From: Dyella amyloliquefaciens
GTDB taxonomy: Bacteria > Pseudomonadota > Gammaproteobacteria > Xanthomonadales > Rhodanobacteraceae
Assembly (NCBI RefSeq): GCF_004296575.1
Contig: NZ_SAYT01000001.1
Coordinates: forward strand, 310,001-374,000
Length of the DNA: 64,000 bases
Direction of reading: 5' to 3'
Part shown: positions 43,648-52,560 of the stretch, one piece after another
How the letters are laid out: every line of letters starts with the position of its first letter
Position numbering within the stretch: position 1 is the stretch's first letter
Translations under genes and position numbers: made by a program
The notes under the pieces: model-generated
Seen by the model: the letters and a program-made list of their open reading frames with translations, nothing else
What the model was told of the DNA's origin: nothing
Databases searched by the model: none

Positions 43648-44505
43648 ATGAGCGAGCCACGGGTCGGCAGCCGCTACGAGCTCAATGTCGACAGCGAGGG
43701 AGCGAAAGAATCGGCCGTCGCGCACGACTACTTTTCGGTGCATCCAGGCGATGTCGAGGACATTCCGGACCAGGATGACCTCGTCGGCTACGTGCATTCC
43801 TACGAGGTGGGAAGCACGGTCGATGGGCCGGGCATCCGCTTCGTGGCGTTTCTCACTGGCTGCCTGCTCAGGTGCCAGTACTGTCACAACCCCGATACCT
43901 GGCATAAGCGCAACGGCTACCCCGTGACGGTATCGCGCGCCATGAGCGAGATTTCCAAGTACGCCCATGTGCTCAAGGCATGCCGCGGCGGCATCACGCT
44001 TTCGGGAGGCGAGCCCATGGTCCAGCGCCCCTTCGTGCTGCGCATCTTCCGGCGTTGCAAGGAACTGGGACTGCATACCTGCATGGATACGGCGGGGCGA
44101 CTGGGTGATCGCTTCACCGATCAGGACCTGATGGACATCGACCTGCACCTGCTCGACATCAAGTCCGGTGACCCCGACATCTATGAGAAGGTCACGCGGC
44201 AGCCGCTGCAGCCGACGCTCGATTACGCCTATCGGCTTTCGGCGCTGGGTCGGCCGATGTGGATCCGCTTCGTACTCGTGCCGGGGCTTACGGACGGATA
44301 TGACAACGTCGAGAGAGTCGCGGATATTTGCGCGAGCCTGAGCTCCGTCGAGCGTGTCGAAGTGTTGCGCTTCCACCAGATGGGAAGTGACAAGTGGGAA
44401 TCGCTGGGTCTTGATTACACGCTGAAAGATTGCGAGGCGCCGGACGTCGCGTTGTCGGAGCGCGTACGGGGACAGTTTCGCAGTAGGGGATTGACGGTCT
44501 ACTGA
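43648..44505 (+). CDS. pflA: Pyruvate formate-lyase activating enzyme
   Basis: Radical SAM enzyme that installs the glycyl radical on PflB. The [4Fe-4S] motif C-LLR-C-QY-C is at Cys72, Cys76 and Cys79 (TGCLLRCQYCHNPDTW), preceded by VGSTVDGPGIRFVAF and followed by GGITLSGGEPMVQ and LLDIKSGDPDIYEKVT. Compared with E. coli PflA (246 aa) it carries an N-terminal extension of about 46 residues, acidic in its second half (HPGDVEDIPDQDD). A GTG at 43639, directly after the pflB stop, would add three residues; the ATG has AGGTGGA upstream. Confidence 0.96.
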   Translation: MSEPRVGSRYELNVDSEGAKESAVAHDYFSVHPGDVEDIPDQDDLVGYVHSYEVGSTVDGPGIRFVAFLTGCLLRCQYCHNPDTWHKRNGYPVTVSRAMSEISKYAHVLKACRGGITLSGGEPMVQRPFVLRIFRRCKELGLHTCMDTAGRLGDRFTDQDLMDIDLHLLDIKSGDPDIYEKVTRQPLQPTLDYAYRLSALGRPMWIRFVLVPGLTDGYDNVERVADICASLSSVERVEVLRFHQMGSDKWESLGLDYTLKDCEAPDVALSERVRGQFRSRGLTVY

Positions 44506-44524
44506 CGCCATAAGGAGAAGGACC

Positions 44525-46114
44525 GTGGATGTCATCAAGACGCTGCTCGAGCAGCAACCGATGATGGCGCTGTTCCTCACCATCGCCATCGGCTATCTCG
44601 TTGGCGAGATCAATATCAAGGGCTTCTCGCTGGGCGTGGGCGCCGTGCTCTTTGTCGCGCTCGCCATGGGCTGGTTCGCGCCGAAGGCCGTGCCTTCTCC
44701 CATGGTCGGCACGCTGGGCCTGGCACTCTTCCTGTATACGGTGGGCGTCCAGTACGGCAAGCAGTTCTTCATCGGCCTCACGAGCGCATCGGGGCGGCGA
44801 GCCAACCTGATGGCGCTGATCGGCGTGGCGCTCTCCGGTGTGGTCAGTCTGCTTTTCACCAAGTTCATCGATCTGAAACTGGGTTATTCACTCGGTTTGT
44901 TCGCCGGCTCAGGCACCAGCACGCCGACCTTGCAGGCCGCCATTGCCACCATGGGCAATGACGATCCCGCGGTGGGCTATTCGGTTTCGTACCCGTTTGG
45001 CGTTGCCGGCCCCATCCTGTTCCTGTATTTCGCGTTCATGATGCTCAAGCCCAAGGTCCAGCCGACGACGGCGGCGGGGCTCCAGTTTGTCGAGATCGCG
45101 GTGCGCAATGCGGCGGCCCTGGGCAGGACCGTCAGCGAAATCGCCAGCAAGCTTCCTGCGGATGTACAGATCGTTGCGCTGCGCACGGCGCACCGCAGTC
45201 GCCCTGCGTCACCTGAACTGGTCGTGGTGGAGAACGATGTCGTCTTCGTGGTGGGCCCGAGTCTCGAAGGTCTGCAGCAGGCCAGCAGTTACCTGGGCGA
45301 AGTGGCACCGGGCCAGATACTGGGAGACCGCAGCCATATCGACTATGTGCGCATCTTCGCGTCGCGTCCCGCCGTGGTGGGACGCACGCTCAGCGAGCTG
45401 ACCCTGCCAGGGCAGGAAGCCAATATCGTTGTGCAGGTTCGACGTGGCGATGCGGATATCACCCCGCGCCCCGATCTCGTGCTCGAGTTTGGCGATCGCG
45501 TTGGCGTGCTGGCGAATCGAGCCGACTTCGGCTTGCTGCGCAAATTCTTCGGCGACTCCATCAAGGGGACGGCCGAATTCAGCTACATCTCCATCGGCAT
45601 CGGCATGGCGCTTGGCTTCCTTCTCGGCGCCATCCAGTTCCCGTTGCCTGGTGTCGGCAAGCTGGCCATCGGCTTGTGCGGCGTACTAATCGTGGCGCTG
45701 GTGCTTGGCCGGTTCCGTCGCACGGTAGGCATCAACTGGACCATTCCGCTGTCGGCGAGCCTGGTGCTGCGCAACCTCGGCCTCACCCTGTTTCTCGCGC
45801 AGGTTGGCATGTCGTCCGGACCTAAATTCGCGGCCACCGTGACGGAAACTGGCCTGGAAATGCTCGGCCTGGGTGCCGTCGTGCTGATCGTGCTCGTGCT
45901 GCCCATCCTCATTCTCGGGCTCTGGGTCTACAAGATGCCGTACGACGAGGTGGCCGGCATTGTCGCCGGCGCCTGCGGCAACCCGGCCATCCTCGCTTAT
46001 GCAAACAAGCTCACGCCCACCGATCGCCCGGATCTCGGCTACGCCATGATCTTTCCCGGCATGACGATCGTGAAGATTCTCTTCGTCAACATCATTCCCG
46101 CGTTCTTCTCGTGA
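44525..46114 (+). CDS. AAE family transporter (aspartate:alanine exchanger type) with two TrkA-C domains
   Basis: A 529-aa membrane protein with two five-to-six-helix halves (about residues 10-180 and 355-529) joined by two cytoplasmic RCK/TrkA-C domains (VEIAVRNAAALGRTVSEIA; VRIFASRPAVVGRTLSELT...). 'GLFAGSGTSTPTLQAAIATMG' in the first half and 'GIVAGACGNPAILAYANKL' in the second are the paired signatures of the AspT/YidE/YbjL family. AspT exchanges aspartate and alanine; relatives may export succinate or other carboxylates. Its place after pflBA suggests a fermentation-linked carboxylate or amino-acid exchanger. The GTG start has AAGGAGAAGG upstream. Confidence 0.88.
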   Translation: MDVIKTLLEQQPMMALFLTIAIGYLVGEINIKGFSLGVGAVLFVALAMGWFAPKAVPSPMVGTLGLALFLYTVGVQYGKQFFIGLTSASGRRANLMALIGVALSGVVSLLFTKFIDLKLGYSLGLFAGSGTSTPTLQAAIATMGNDDPAVGYSVSYPFGVAGPILFLYFAFMMLKPKVQPTTAAGLQFVEIAVRNAAALGRTVSEIASKLPADVQIVALRTAHRSRPASPELVVVENDVVFVVGPSLEGLQQASSYLGEVAPGQILGDRSHIDYVRIFASRPAVVGRTLSELTLPGQEANIVVQVRRGDADITPRPDLVLEFGDRVGVLANRADFGLLRKFFGDSIKGTAEFSYISIGIGMALGFLLGAIQFPLPGVGKLAIGLCGVLIVALVLGRFRRTVGINWTIPLSASLVLRNLGLTLFLAQVGMSSGPKFAATVTETGLEMLGLGAVVLIVLVLPILILGLWVYKMPYDEVAGIVAGACGNPAILAYANKLTPTDRPDLGYAMIFPGMTIVKILFVNIIPAFFS

Positions 46115-46146
46115 CAGCCGAGACGAGTGCGTAGTGCGTGCATGCC

Positions 46147-46169
46147 AGGCCGGGGCATCGTCCCGGCCT
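46147..46169. terminator. Bidirectional hairpin between the exchanger gene and ackA
   Basis: AGGCCGGG-GCATCGT-CCCGGCCT, an eight-base-pair stem 32 bases after the exchanger stop, touching the ackA stop codon. It lies between convergent genes and may end both transcripts, though T-runs are short. Confidence 0.65.
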
Positions 46170-47350
46170 TATGCCGCCGCCAGAAGATTCCTCGTATGCC
46201 GGGCAATCATCAACTCTTCGTTGGTGGGAATGGCCCAGACCGAGACGCTGCTTGATGGTGAACTGATGCGCGGGCCGCCCGACCGGTTGGCGTCCGCATC
46301 GAGGGTAATGCCCAACCATCGTGCGTGTTCGCAGGCGCGCTGGCGAATGTCGGGGGAGTTTTCCCCGATGCCTGCGGTGAACACGAACGCATCAATGCCG
46401 CCACTGGCCGCCGCCAGGGAGCCGAGTTCGCGCCCGATGCGATAGGCGAACAGATCGATGGCGAAGGCGGCGCGCGCATCGGTACTGCCAAGCAAGCTGC
46501 GCATGTCGCTCGACAGGCCGGAGACGCCCAGCAATCCCGACTGCTTGTACACGAGGTTCTCGATCGCCTTGGCGTCCATCTTGAGCTCGTTCAGCAGATA
46601 GAGGATGACACCTGGGTCGAGATTTCCGCAACGCGTTCCCATCGGCAGTCCGTCGACCGCCGTGAAACCCATGGTGCTCGCTGCGCTGCGGCCGTTGACC
46701 ATTGCGCACATGCTGCTGCCATTGCCAAGGTGCGCCACCACCGTGCGGCCTTCGGCGGCTTTCCGGTCGAAGTCGGGCAGGACGCTGGCGATGTATTCGT
46801 AGGAGAGGCCGTGGAATCCGTATCTGCGTACGCCCTGATCGGTGATGGATGCGGGGAGGGCGAACGCCTGGGCCACCTCGGCCTGCGTGCGATGAAAGGC
46901 GGTGTCGAAGCAGGCGACCTGTGGCAGATCGGGACGGATCTTCGTGACGATGTCGACCGCCTTGAGGTTGTGCGGCTGGTGCAGTGGGGCGAGTGGTGTC
47001 AGCTTCTGGAGTGCCGCCATGACACGGCTGTCGATGAGGGTCGCACGACTGAAATGCATGCCGCCGTGGACGATGCGATGGCCCACGGCTACCAGCCGGT
47101 GATCTCCGCGTTGCGACCGCAGCAGGGCCACCAGATACGCGATGGCCTCTTCATGGCCAAAGCCTGCGTCGCTCCAGGTCTTCGATTCGATCTCGGTACC
47201 TGCATCGTTCTTGGCGATCGACTTGGGCGACGTGTACAGGCCCTCGACCTGGCCGCGCAGGATCAGCGGCAGATCGGCGTGACCGCCGTCGAACGCACTG
47301 AACTTGATGCTGGACGATCCAGCATTGAGGACGAGCACGACATCGGCCAT
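46169..47350 (-). CDS. ackA: Acetate kinase
   Basis: Converts acetyl phosphate and ADP to acetate and ATP. ASKHA-fold motifs are present: VLVLNAGSSSIKFSAFD at the start, VGHRIVHGG, FDTAFHRTQ, RRYGFHGLSYEYI, VVAHLGNGSSMCAMVNGRS, the loop MGFTAVDGLPMGTRCGNLDPGV and VFTAGIGENS. The length of 393 aa is normal. Four bases separate it from the upstream phosphotransacetylase gene, so the two form an operon. Together with PflB they give the classic ATP-yielding acetate branch. Confidence 0.97.
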   Translation of the reverse strand: MADVVLVLNAGSSSIKFSAFDGGHADLPLILRGQVEGLYTSPKSIAKNDAGTEIESKTWSDAGFGHEEAIAYLVALLRSQRGDHRLVAVGHRIVHGGMHFSRATLIDSRVMAALQKLTPLAPLHQPHNLKAVDIVTKIRPDLPQVACFDTAFHRTQAEVAQAFALPASITDQGVRRYGFHGLSYEYIASVLPDFDRKAAEGRTVVAHLGNGSSMCAMVNGRSAASTMGFTAVDGLPMGTRCGNLDPGVILYLLNELKMDAKAIENLVYKQSGLLGVSGLSSDMRSLLGSTDARAAFAIDLFAYRIGRELGSLAAASGGIDAFVFTAGIGENSPDIRQRACEHARWLGITLDADANRSGGPRISSPSSSVSVWAIPTNEELMIARHTRNLLAAA

Positions 47351-47354
47351 GGTG

Positions 47355-48293
47355 TCACCCCAGGATCTTTGCGCCTTCGCGGCGGGCGGCGGCGACCATG
47401 CTCGCGATGGCGCAGGACGCCAGCCGGCTCATGACCGAGTCGGCACGGCTGGTCAGGATGATGGGTACACGTGCACCGAGCACGATGCCCGCGGCATCGG
47501 CCCCGGCAAGAAAAGTGAGGCTCTTGGCCAGCATGTTGCCGGCTTCCAGGTCAGGCACCAGCAGGATGTTCGCGCGGCCGGCCACCGGCGAGTCGATCTT
47601 CTTGATCTTCGCCGCCTCGAGATTGATCGCGTTGTCGAGTGCGAGTGGACCATCGACCACCGCACCGGTGATCTGGTGGCGATCGACCATCTTGCACAAG
47701 GCGGCGGCCTCCACGGTGGAAGGCACTTTGGGATTCACGGTTTCCATGGCGGAGAGAATGGCCGCACGCACCTCGGGAGCCTTCAGGGCATGGGCGAGGT
47801 CGATCGCGTTCTGCAGGATGTCCACTTTTTCCTCGAGCGTCGGCGCAATGTTCACGGCCGCGTCGGTGATGATCAGGGCGTCCTCATGGCCTGGTACGTC
47901 CATCACGAAGCAATGGCTGACGCGCCGTGCTGTGCGCAGGCCGGTTTCGCGCTTTACCACGGCGCCCATCAACTCGTCGGTGTGCAGGCTTCCCTTCATC
48001 AGCGCTTCGGCCTTGCCTTCGCGCACCAGCGCAACCGCTGTCGCCGCGGAGGCCGTGCTGTGCGGCGCATCGACCAAGGGCACGCCGGTCAAGTCGACAC
48101 CACTCTCGGAGGCGACGGCCTTGATGCGCTCCAGGGGGCCGACCAGGATGGGAGCGATCAAGCCGAGCTTGGCCGCTTCCATGGCTCCCGTGAGTGAGGA
48201 TGCGTCGCAGGGGTGCGCCACGGCCGTTGGCGTGGGTGGCATGGCTTGGCAGCGATCAATGAGGCGCTGGTACTTCGCGTGGCTTGCATCCAT
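47355..48293 (-). CDS. pta: Phosphate acetyltransferase (short PTA/PTB type)
   Basis: PTA_PTB family enzyme of about 312 aa that would make acetyl phosphate from acetyl-CoA. It lacks the N-terminal regulatory domains of the long Pta (about 700 aa). It shows AHPCDASSLTGAMEAAKLGLIAPILVGP, EALMKGSLHTDELMGAV, RVSHCFVMDVPG, ITDAAVNIAPTLEEKVDI and VPDLEAGNMLAKSLTFLAGADAAGIVLGARVPI in order. The latter block is typical of MaoC-fused or stand-alone short phosphotransacetylases; phosphate butyryltransferase activity cannot be excluded. The ATG at 48293 has GAGG upstream; a start at 48341 adds 16 residues without similarity. Confidence 0.9.
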   Translation of the reverse strand: MDASHAKYQRLIDRCQAMPPTPTAVAHPCDASSLTGAMEAAKLGLIAPILVGPLERIKAVASESGVDLTGVPLVDAPHSTASAATAVALVREGKAEALMKGSLHTDELMGAVVKRETGLRTARRVSHCFVMDVPGHEDALIITDAAVNIAPTLEEKVDILQNAIDLAHALKAPEVRAAILSAMETVNPKVPSTVEAAALCKMVDRHQITGAVVDGPLALDNAINLEAAKIKKIDSPVAGRANILLVPDLEAGNMLAKSLTFLAGADAAGIVLGARVPIILTSRADSVMSRLASCAIASMVAAARREGAKILG

Positions 48294-48378
48294 GGGGATG
48301 ACCTCGTGGCCTGACGCATGGTGTACAGCTGGACGATTCAAGGGGCCTGCGGCCCGGCAAGCTTCCGCCTTGTGCCGT

Positions 48379-48406
48379 GAAGTCCGCGCAAATCGATTTG
48401 GACTTC
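48379..48406. promoter_or_regulatory. Nested inverted repeat upstream of pta
   Basis: GAAGTCC (48379-48385) and GGACTTC (48400-48406) enclose a perfect 12-base palindrome CAAATCGATTTG (48389-48400). It lies in the 123-base gap between the GNAT gene and pta. It could be an operator for pta-ackA or end the GNAT transcript; the AT-rich core favours protein binding. Confidence 0.45.
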
Positions 48407-48416
48407 CGTATGGTGA

Positions 48417-48953
48417 TTACAAATCCAGGACGACCGATCGCAGCGAGTAGTCGCCCGGGTAGGGCGCGTCCCTGAAGCCGAGCCGGGTAGCCAACGCGCG
48501 CATGCCCGTATTCGTCGATAGCACGGTGCCCTCCATGCGTCGCACATGCCGGTCGCGCGCTATGTCGATCAGGCAGCCCATAAGCTGCCGCGCCATGCCG
48601 CGGCCGCACCAGTCATCGGCTACCGTGACCGCAAATTCGCAGGTCTCGCCCGTGACGTCGGTGATGTAGCGAGCGCCGCCGACCATGGTTTCCTCCGGGC
48701 CGTCTCCACTCAGGGCGACCAGTGCCACCACGTGCCCATGAGGTCCTGGCGCCCTGGGTTGAAGGATGTCCGCGGGCACGGAGCGCACCACCGTAAAGAA
48801 GCGCGAGTAGCGGGCTTCCTTGCAGAGCCGGTCAAAGGCGTCATCCAGCATCGCCTTGTCTTCGGGTTGTATCGAACGCACGACGACGCTCCGGCCATCC
48901 CGCAAGGTCAGTGTCTGCGGAGGAGCGCGATCGTTGAGATCGTCGTGCGACAT
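48417..48953 (-). CDS. GNAT family N-acetyltransferase (Pat-domain type)
   Basis: A 178-aa acetyltransferase. The sequence TLRDGRSVVVRSIQPEDKAMLDDAFDRLCKEARYSRFF at the start and CEFAVTVADDWCGRGMARQLMGCLIDIARDR (acetyl-CoA loop of the 'V.d..qgrGig..L' type) resemble the GNAT domain of Pat/YfiQ protein lysine acetyltransferases, here without the acyl-CoA-synthetase-like part. It is upstream of pta-ackA on the same strand. This suggests a link to acetyl-CoA or acetyl-phosphate status, which is inference only. Confidence 0.85.
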   Translation of the reverse strand: MSHDDLNDRAPPQTLTLRDGRSVVVRSIQPEDKAMLDDAFDRLCKEARYSRFFTVVRSVPADILQPRAPGPHGHVVALVALSGDGPEETMVGGARYITDVTGETCEFAVTVADDWCGRGMARQLMGCLIDIARDRHVRRMEGTVLSTNTGMRALATRLGFRDAPYPGDYSLRSVVLDL

Positions 48954-49216
48954 TCCCGCCTCGGTGAGTGCCTGATGAGGCCTGAGGGCATGAACTCGGT
49001 TTTCGACAGGCCGTCGTGGCGGCAGCAGCGGTCCAGAGACACCAGAGCTTGCACAATCCGGAGCCGCTGGCGCGACCGTATTTCTACTGATCGACGACGC
49101 GTAGTTTTACCCGGTGGTTGGAGCAGCCGGAAGCAACTTCCTTGAAGGCGAAAGCGGAGGACCACCGACGCATCCTTCCCGCAGCATCGCGATGCTCCGG
49201 GCTCTCCCATGCCGGA

Positions 49217-50491
49217 CTACGAACGGCCTACTTCGCCAGCGGCATCTTCGACGCGACGTCGTCTGGATGGCGTGGGCCGGCTCAGACCATGAACCGCAAG
49301 AGCGAGCAGCACCAAGGCCGCGCCCAGTCCTGCAACGGGCTCCCAACCTCCCTGCTGCCAGGCGATCACGGCACCCGATGAGCCCATCGCGCCTCCGACA
49401 AACATGCCGCCCATGAAGATCGTATTGACCCGGCTGCGAGCTTCCGGTCGCAAGGCATAGATCACGTGCTGATTGCAGATCAGAGCCATCTGTTCGCCGA
49501 GATCGAGCAGGATGACGCCCGCAACCAATCCGGGCACGCTGGCCCACACAGCGAACACCAGCCACGACAGCAACATCACGGCGGCACCGATGCCTATGAT
49601 CAGGTGGGCTCCCCTGCGATCCGCCACCTTGCCTGCCAGGGGCGCCGCCAGCACGCCAACCGCACCGATGATGCCAAAGGCACCCGCCACCTCGGCACCG
49701 AGCTTGAAGTGCGCTTCCAGCCTAAGGGCCAGGATGCTCCAGAACGCGATGAACGATCCGAACAGCAATGCCTGGATGACCGTGGCCCGTAACAGCGTGG
49801 GTTCGTCCAGGATGAGGGTGCCCAGCGAGCGCATGAGCCTGCCGTAGCTTTCGGTGGTATGGGGTGCGTGCCCGGGCAGCGTTGCCCAGAGCAGGCCTGC
49901 CGTCCCGGCCGACAGCAACGCGCCACACCAGAACGTGGCGCGCCATCCGTATTGCTGCCCGATATACCCGCCCAGGGCGCGGCTGAAAAGAATGCCGCAC
50001 AGCAATCCAGCCATGACCGTGCCGACGACGCTCCCGCGCTGTTTGGGATCGGCGAGTTCTGCCGCAAACGGCACGATCTGCTGTGCAACGGAAGCGGCGA
50101 TGCCAACCAGCGTCGAGGCCGCGACCAGTACCAGTGCATCAGGCGACAAAGCAAGAATGACGAGCGACAGCGTCAGACAGAGCGTCTGCGCAATGATCAG
50201 CGGCCGACGCGCGATCCGGTCACCCAACGGCACGAGACAGACCAGGCCGATGGCGTATCCGAGTTGGGTTGCCGTGGGCACCCAGTCGACGATGGCGGCC
50301 TGGTGGTCAAACGCGGTCTGCAGCAATCCCAGCAGCGGCTGGTTGTAATAGATGTTTGCCACGCAGGCCCCGCAGGATGCCGCCATCACCCACGTCAGGG
50401 CCCGCCCGATCGAAGGGGACGAAGTCGATCCAGGTGAATTCACCGTGCGGAGCGGGCCCGGCGGCTCCAAGGAAGCGTTCTGTTCGCTCAT
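49217..50491 (-). CDS. MFS transporter (DHA1-like)
   Basis: A 424-aa major facilitator protein with twelve hydrophobic segments. The first half has ACVANIYYNQPLLGLLQTAF, LGYAIGLVCLVPLGDRIARRPL (the MFS motif A, 'G..aDr..rR') and a helix pair ending AEL. The second half repeats the pattern (GVLAAPLAGKVADRRGAHL). The 'NIYYNQPLL' opening is common to a large group of uncharacterised proteobacterial MFS exporters. The ATG at 50491 has GAGG upstream; the frame continues to 50572, but the added residues are not membrane-like. The C-terminal tail is Arg-rich. Confidence 0.9.
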   Translation of the reverse strand: MSEQNASLEPPGPLRTVNSPGSTSSPSIGRALTWVMAASCGACVANIYYNQPLLGLLQTAFDHQAAIVDWVPTATQLGYAIGLVCLVPLGDRIARRPLIIAQTLCLTLSLVILALSPDALVLVAASTLVGIAASVAQQIVPFAAELADPKQRGSVVGTVMAGLLCGILFSRALGGYIGQQYGWRATFWCGALLSAGTAGLLWATLPGHAPHTTESYGRLMRSLGTLILDEPTLLRATVIQALLFGSFIAFWSILALRLEAHFKLGAEVAGAFGIIGAVGVLAAPLAGKVADRRGAHLIIGIGAAVMLLSWLVFAVWASVPGLVAGVILLDLGEQMALICNQHVIYALRPEARSRVNTIFMGGMFVGGAMGSSGAVIAWQQGGWEPVAGLGAALVLLALAVHGLSRPTPSRRRRVEDAAGEVGRS

Positions 50492-50670
50492 GCCGCACCT
50501 CGGAAAGAGATGACTGGAAGAGGAGAGATCACCAGGCTGGCGGTTTGCCGTGGAACGCTTCCATAGCTCCATGCCACCCCGCTCGTGTAGGTTCGAGGTG
50601 GCATGGCGGCATGCGAACGGGAAGCGGCAAGGGATTCATCGCCATCCACGTTCGCGCGAAACGATCCTGG

Positions 50671-51474
50671 CTAGGGTTTGACGAACTTCAGCGTCATGCG
50701 GTCGGATTCGCCGATCGCCTTCATCTTCTCGTGCTCTTCTTCTGGCCCGGAAAGATCGGGCGGCAGGCGATGGACATTGATGTCCTCGGGATCGTTGGGA
50801 TTGGCATTGATCTGCGAGACCCCGGCGAGGCGGAAGCCGGTCTTCAGTCCCAACCCGATCATGTAGTCCTCGGAGATGCGATGGAGTGCGCCGGCAGTGA
50901 CGTGTGGGTCGCCGAATGGCTTGGCGCGATGTTCCTCGATGCCGAGCACGCCGCCGGGCTTGAGCACGGCGAAGGCGGACTTGAACACGGCGTCCAGCGT
51001 ATCGGGGCTGTCAATCAGCCAGTCATGCGCATTGCGGAAGGTGAGCACCATGTCCGCTGAATCGGGTGGGCCCAGATCCACCTGTTTGGGCGGCGCGAAC
51101 GGAATGATCTTGGTGATGCGGCCGTAAGTGGCCGGGTCGGCCTTCAGCTTGGCCATGAACTTGTCGCCCTTGGGCGAGGCGGCCTCCACCAGATGTCCGT
51201 GCGGTGCGAGGTAGGGCGCGAGTATCTCGGTGTACCAGCCGCCACCCGGCGACAATTCGATCACGGTCATGTCGGGCCGCAGGCCGAAGAACTCGAGTGT
51301 TTCGACCGGGTGCCGGTAGACGTTGCGTGCCTTGTTGGCATCGGAACGCCAACTGCCATTGGCGGCATCCTGCAGGGTCACTTCACCCGAAGGTGGCGTG
51401 GCAGCGTGGGCGACGGTCACGCCCAGCAACGCGATGGAAAGCAGGGCAAGCAGCTTGCAGGTGCGGTGGAACAT
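50671..51474 (-). CDS. Exported class I methyltransferase-fold protein (paralog of the protein at the window start)
   Basis: A 267-aa protein with a clear signal peptide (LLALLSIALLGVTVAHA|AT). The SAM-type motif I reads VIELSPGGGWYTEILAPYL (about residue 72), with 'VDLGPPDSADMVLTFRNAHDW' and 'VLKPGGVLGIEEHR' further on, all standard for class I methyltransferases. SAM is cytoplasmic, so an exported enzyme of this fold is odd. It may be a binding protein, act on a lipid, or use another ligand. It is closely related to the protein encoded at 1-798. It stands alone between an MFS gene and a cytochrome c gene. Confidence 0.85.
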   Translation of the reverse strand: MFHRTCKLLALLSIALLGVTVAHAATPPSGEVTLQDAANGSWRSDANKARNVYRHPVETLEFFGLRPDMTVIELSPGGGWYTEILAPYLAPHGHLVEAASPKGDKFMAKLKADPATYGRITKIIPFAPPKQVDLGPPDSADMVLTFRNAHDWLIDSPDTLDAVFKSAFAVLKPGGVLGIEEHRAKPFGDPHVTAGALHRISEDYMIGLGLKTGFRLAGVSQINANPNDPEDINVHRLPPDLSGPEEEHEKMKAIGESDRMTLKFVKP

Positions 51475-51638
51475 GGTTCAACCCTCCTGGCGTGGAATCC
51501 CAAGCGTACGCCGAAACGTCCGGTTCGGCATGAAGACGCCATGCATTCATGCATCGCTGGCGGCTGGCCGGGCGCAAGGATTCATGGGTGCAACGCAGTA
51601 CACGATGGCACGGCGGAGGCTGCATTCAGCGCGGCTTC

Positions 51639-52415
51639 TTACGGCGTGATGCCGGCAGTATCCAGTACGCACCATTCCGGCAAGGGCGGCTCGTCCGCGT
51701 GGGAAGCATCTCCGGTGATCACATCTGCCGGCGTCCGCCCGGCAAGCCACATCGCGGCGGCCTGGACATCGGCTTCGCTCATGCGATTGGCCACCACGCT
51801 CATGCAGTAGGGGCGGTCGGCGGCGCGCGAGTGGGATCGCCATTGCACCATCTGCGCGCGCAGGTATTCGTAGGAGAGACCGGTGAGGCCGGGGATCTGC
51901 GGTGCGCGCCCCGTCAGCCGGCTTCCGTGGCAGCTGGCGCAGGAAGGGACGCCACGACTCGTATCGCCCAGCAGCACCACCTGTTCGCCCCTGCGCATCA
52001 CGTCATCCGTGGGAGCAGACGATGTTCTGGGGCGATAGGTCATGCTCTGGCCGGCAAAGTACTCGGCGATCTCCCTGGCGTAAGCGGGTGTCAGTGGTTG
52101 GGTGATGTATTCCATCGCGTCGTTCTTGCGCTGGCCGCTCTGGAAGTACTTCAGCTGCAGCATCAGGTAGTCGGCCGGTTGGCCCGCGAGCCGAGGGGCC
52201 GCATTGGCGTCCGGGCCGCCCAGGCCCTTGTCGCCATGACAGGACGTGCAGGCGACGACGCGTTGCTCGATGGTGTCGGGGATGGCTGCTCGCGCGATTT
52301 CCGCCAGCTGCGCGGCATGGGCGGACAGCACGCATGCGCCGTAGATGGCCGCACTCGTCATCGCACGAAACGGAAGTGCGCGAACCCACCGACGAAACGG
52401 AGATGAGTGATTCAT
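51639..52415 (-). CDS. Diheme cytochrome c (c4-like)
   Basis: Exported 258-aa protein with two CxxCH heme sites: CTSCH (about residue 56) with GDKGLGGPDANAAPRLAGQP, and CASCH (about residue 155) with GSRLTGRAPQIPGLTG. The two halves are similar ('P.laGq...Yl..Ql..f..g.R' and 'PgLtGlsyeYLraQmvqWrs'), as in cytochrome c4. A signal peptide covers the first 35 residues or so; an ATG at 52361 is an alternative start. It probably carries electrons in the periplasm. It lies downstream of norB but is separated from it by a strong terminator, so it has its own promoter. Confidence 0.9.
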   Translation of the reverse strand: MNHSSPFRRWVRALPFRAMTSAAIYGACVLSAHAAQLAEIARAAIPDTIEQRVVACTSCHGDKGLGGPDANAAPRLAGQPADYLMLQLKYFQSGQRKNDAMEYITQPLTPAYAREIAEYFAGQSMTYRPRTSSAPTDDVMRRGEQVVLLGDTSRGVPSCASCHGSRLTGRAPQIPGLTGLSYEYLRAQMVQWRSHSRAADRPYCMSVVANRMSEADVQAAAMWLAGRTPADVITGDASHADEPPLPEWCVLDTAGITP

Positions 52416-52507
52416 GGCGTGCCAGGCGCTTGGGTCGCGGTGCCGGCAGTGCGCCGGCGCCGCAGGGGTCTATTGTGCTCCCCGCAGGCGCGGGAAGCTC
52501 GGAGAAA

Positions 52508-52547
52508 ACGCAAAACGGCTGGCGATGTTGCGCCAGCCGTTCTGCGT
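52508..52547 (-). terminator. Rho-independent terminator of norB
   Basis: ACGCAAAACGGCTGGCG - ATGTTG - CGCCAGCCGTTCTGCGT, a 17-base stem with one mismatch, 14 bases after the norB stop. Read on the minus strand the 3' arm runs into CCGTTTTGCGTTTTCTCC, giving the T-rich tail. Confidence 0.88.
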
Positions 52548-52560
52548 GGGGGAGGCAGCC

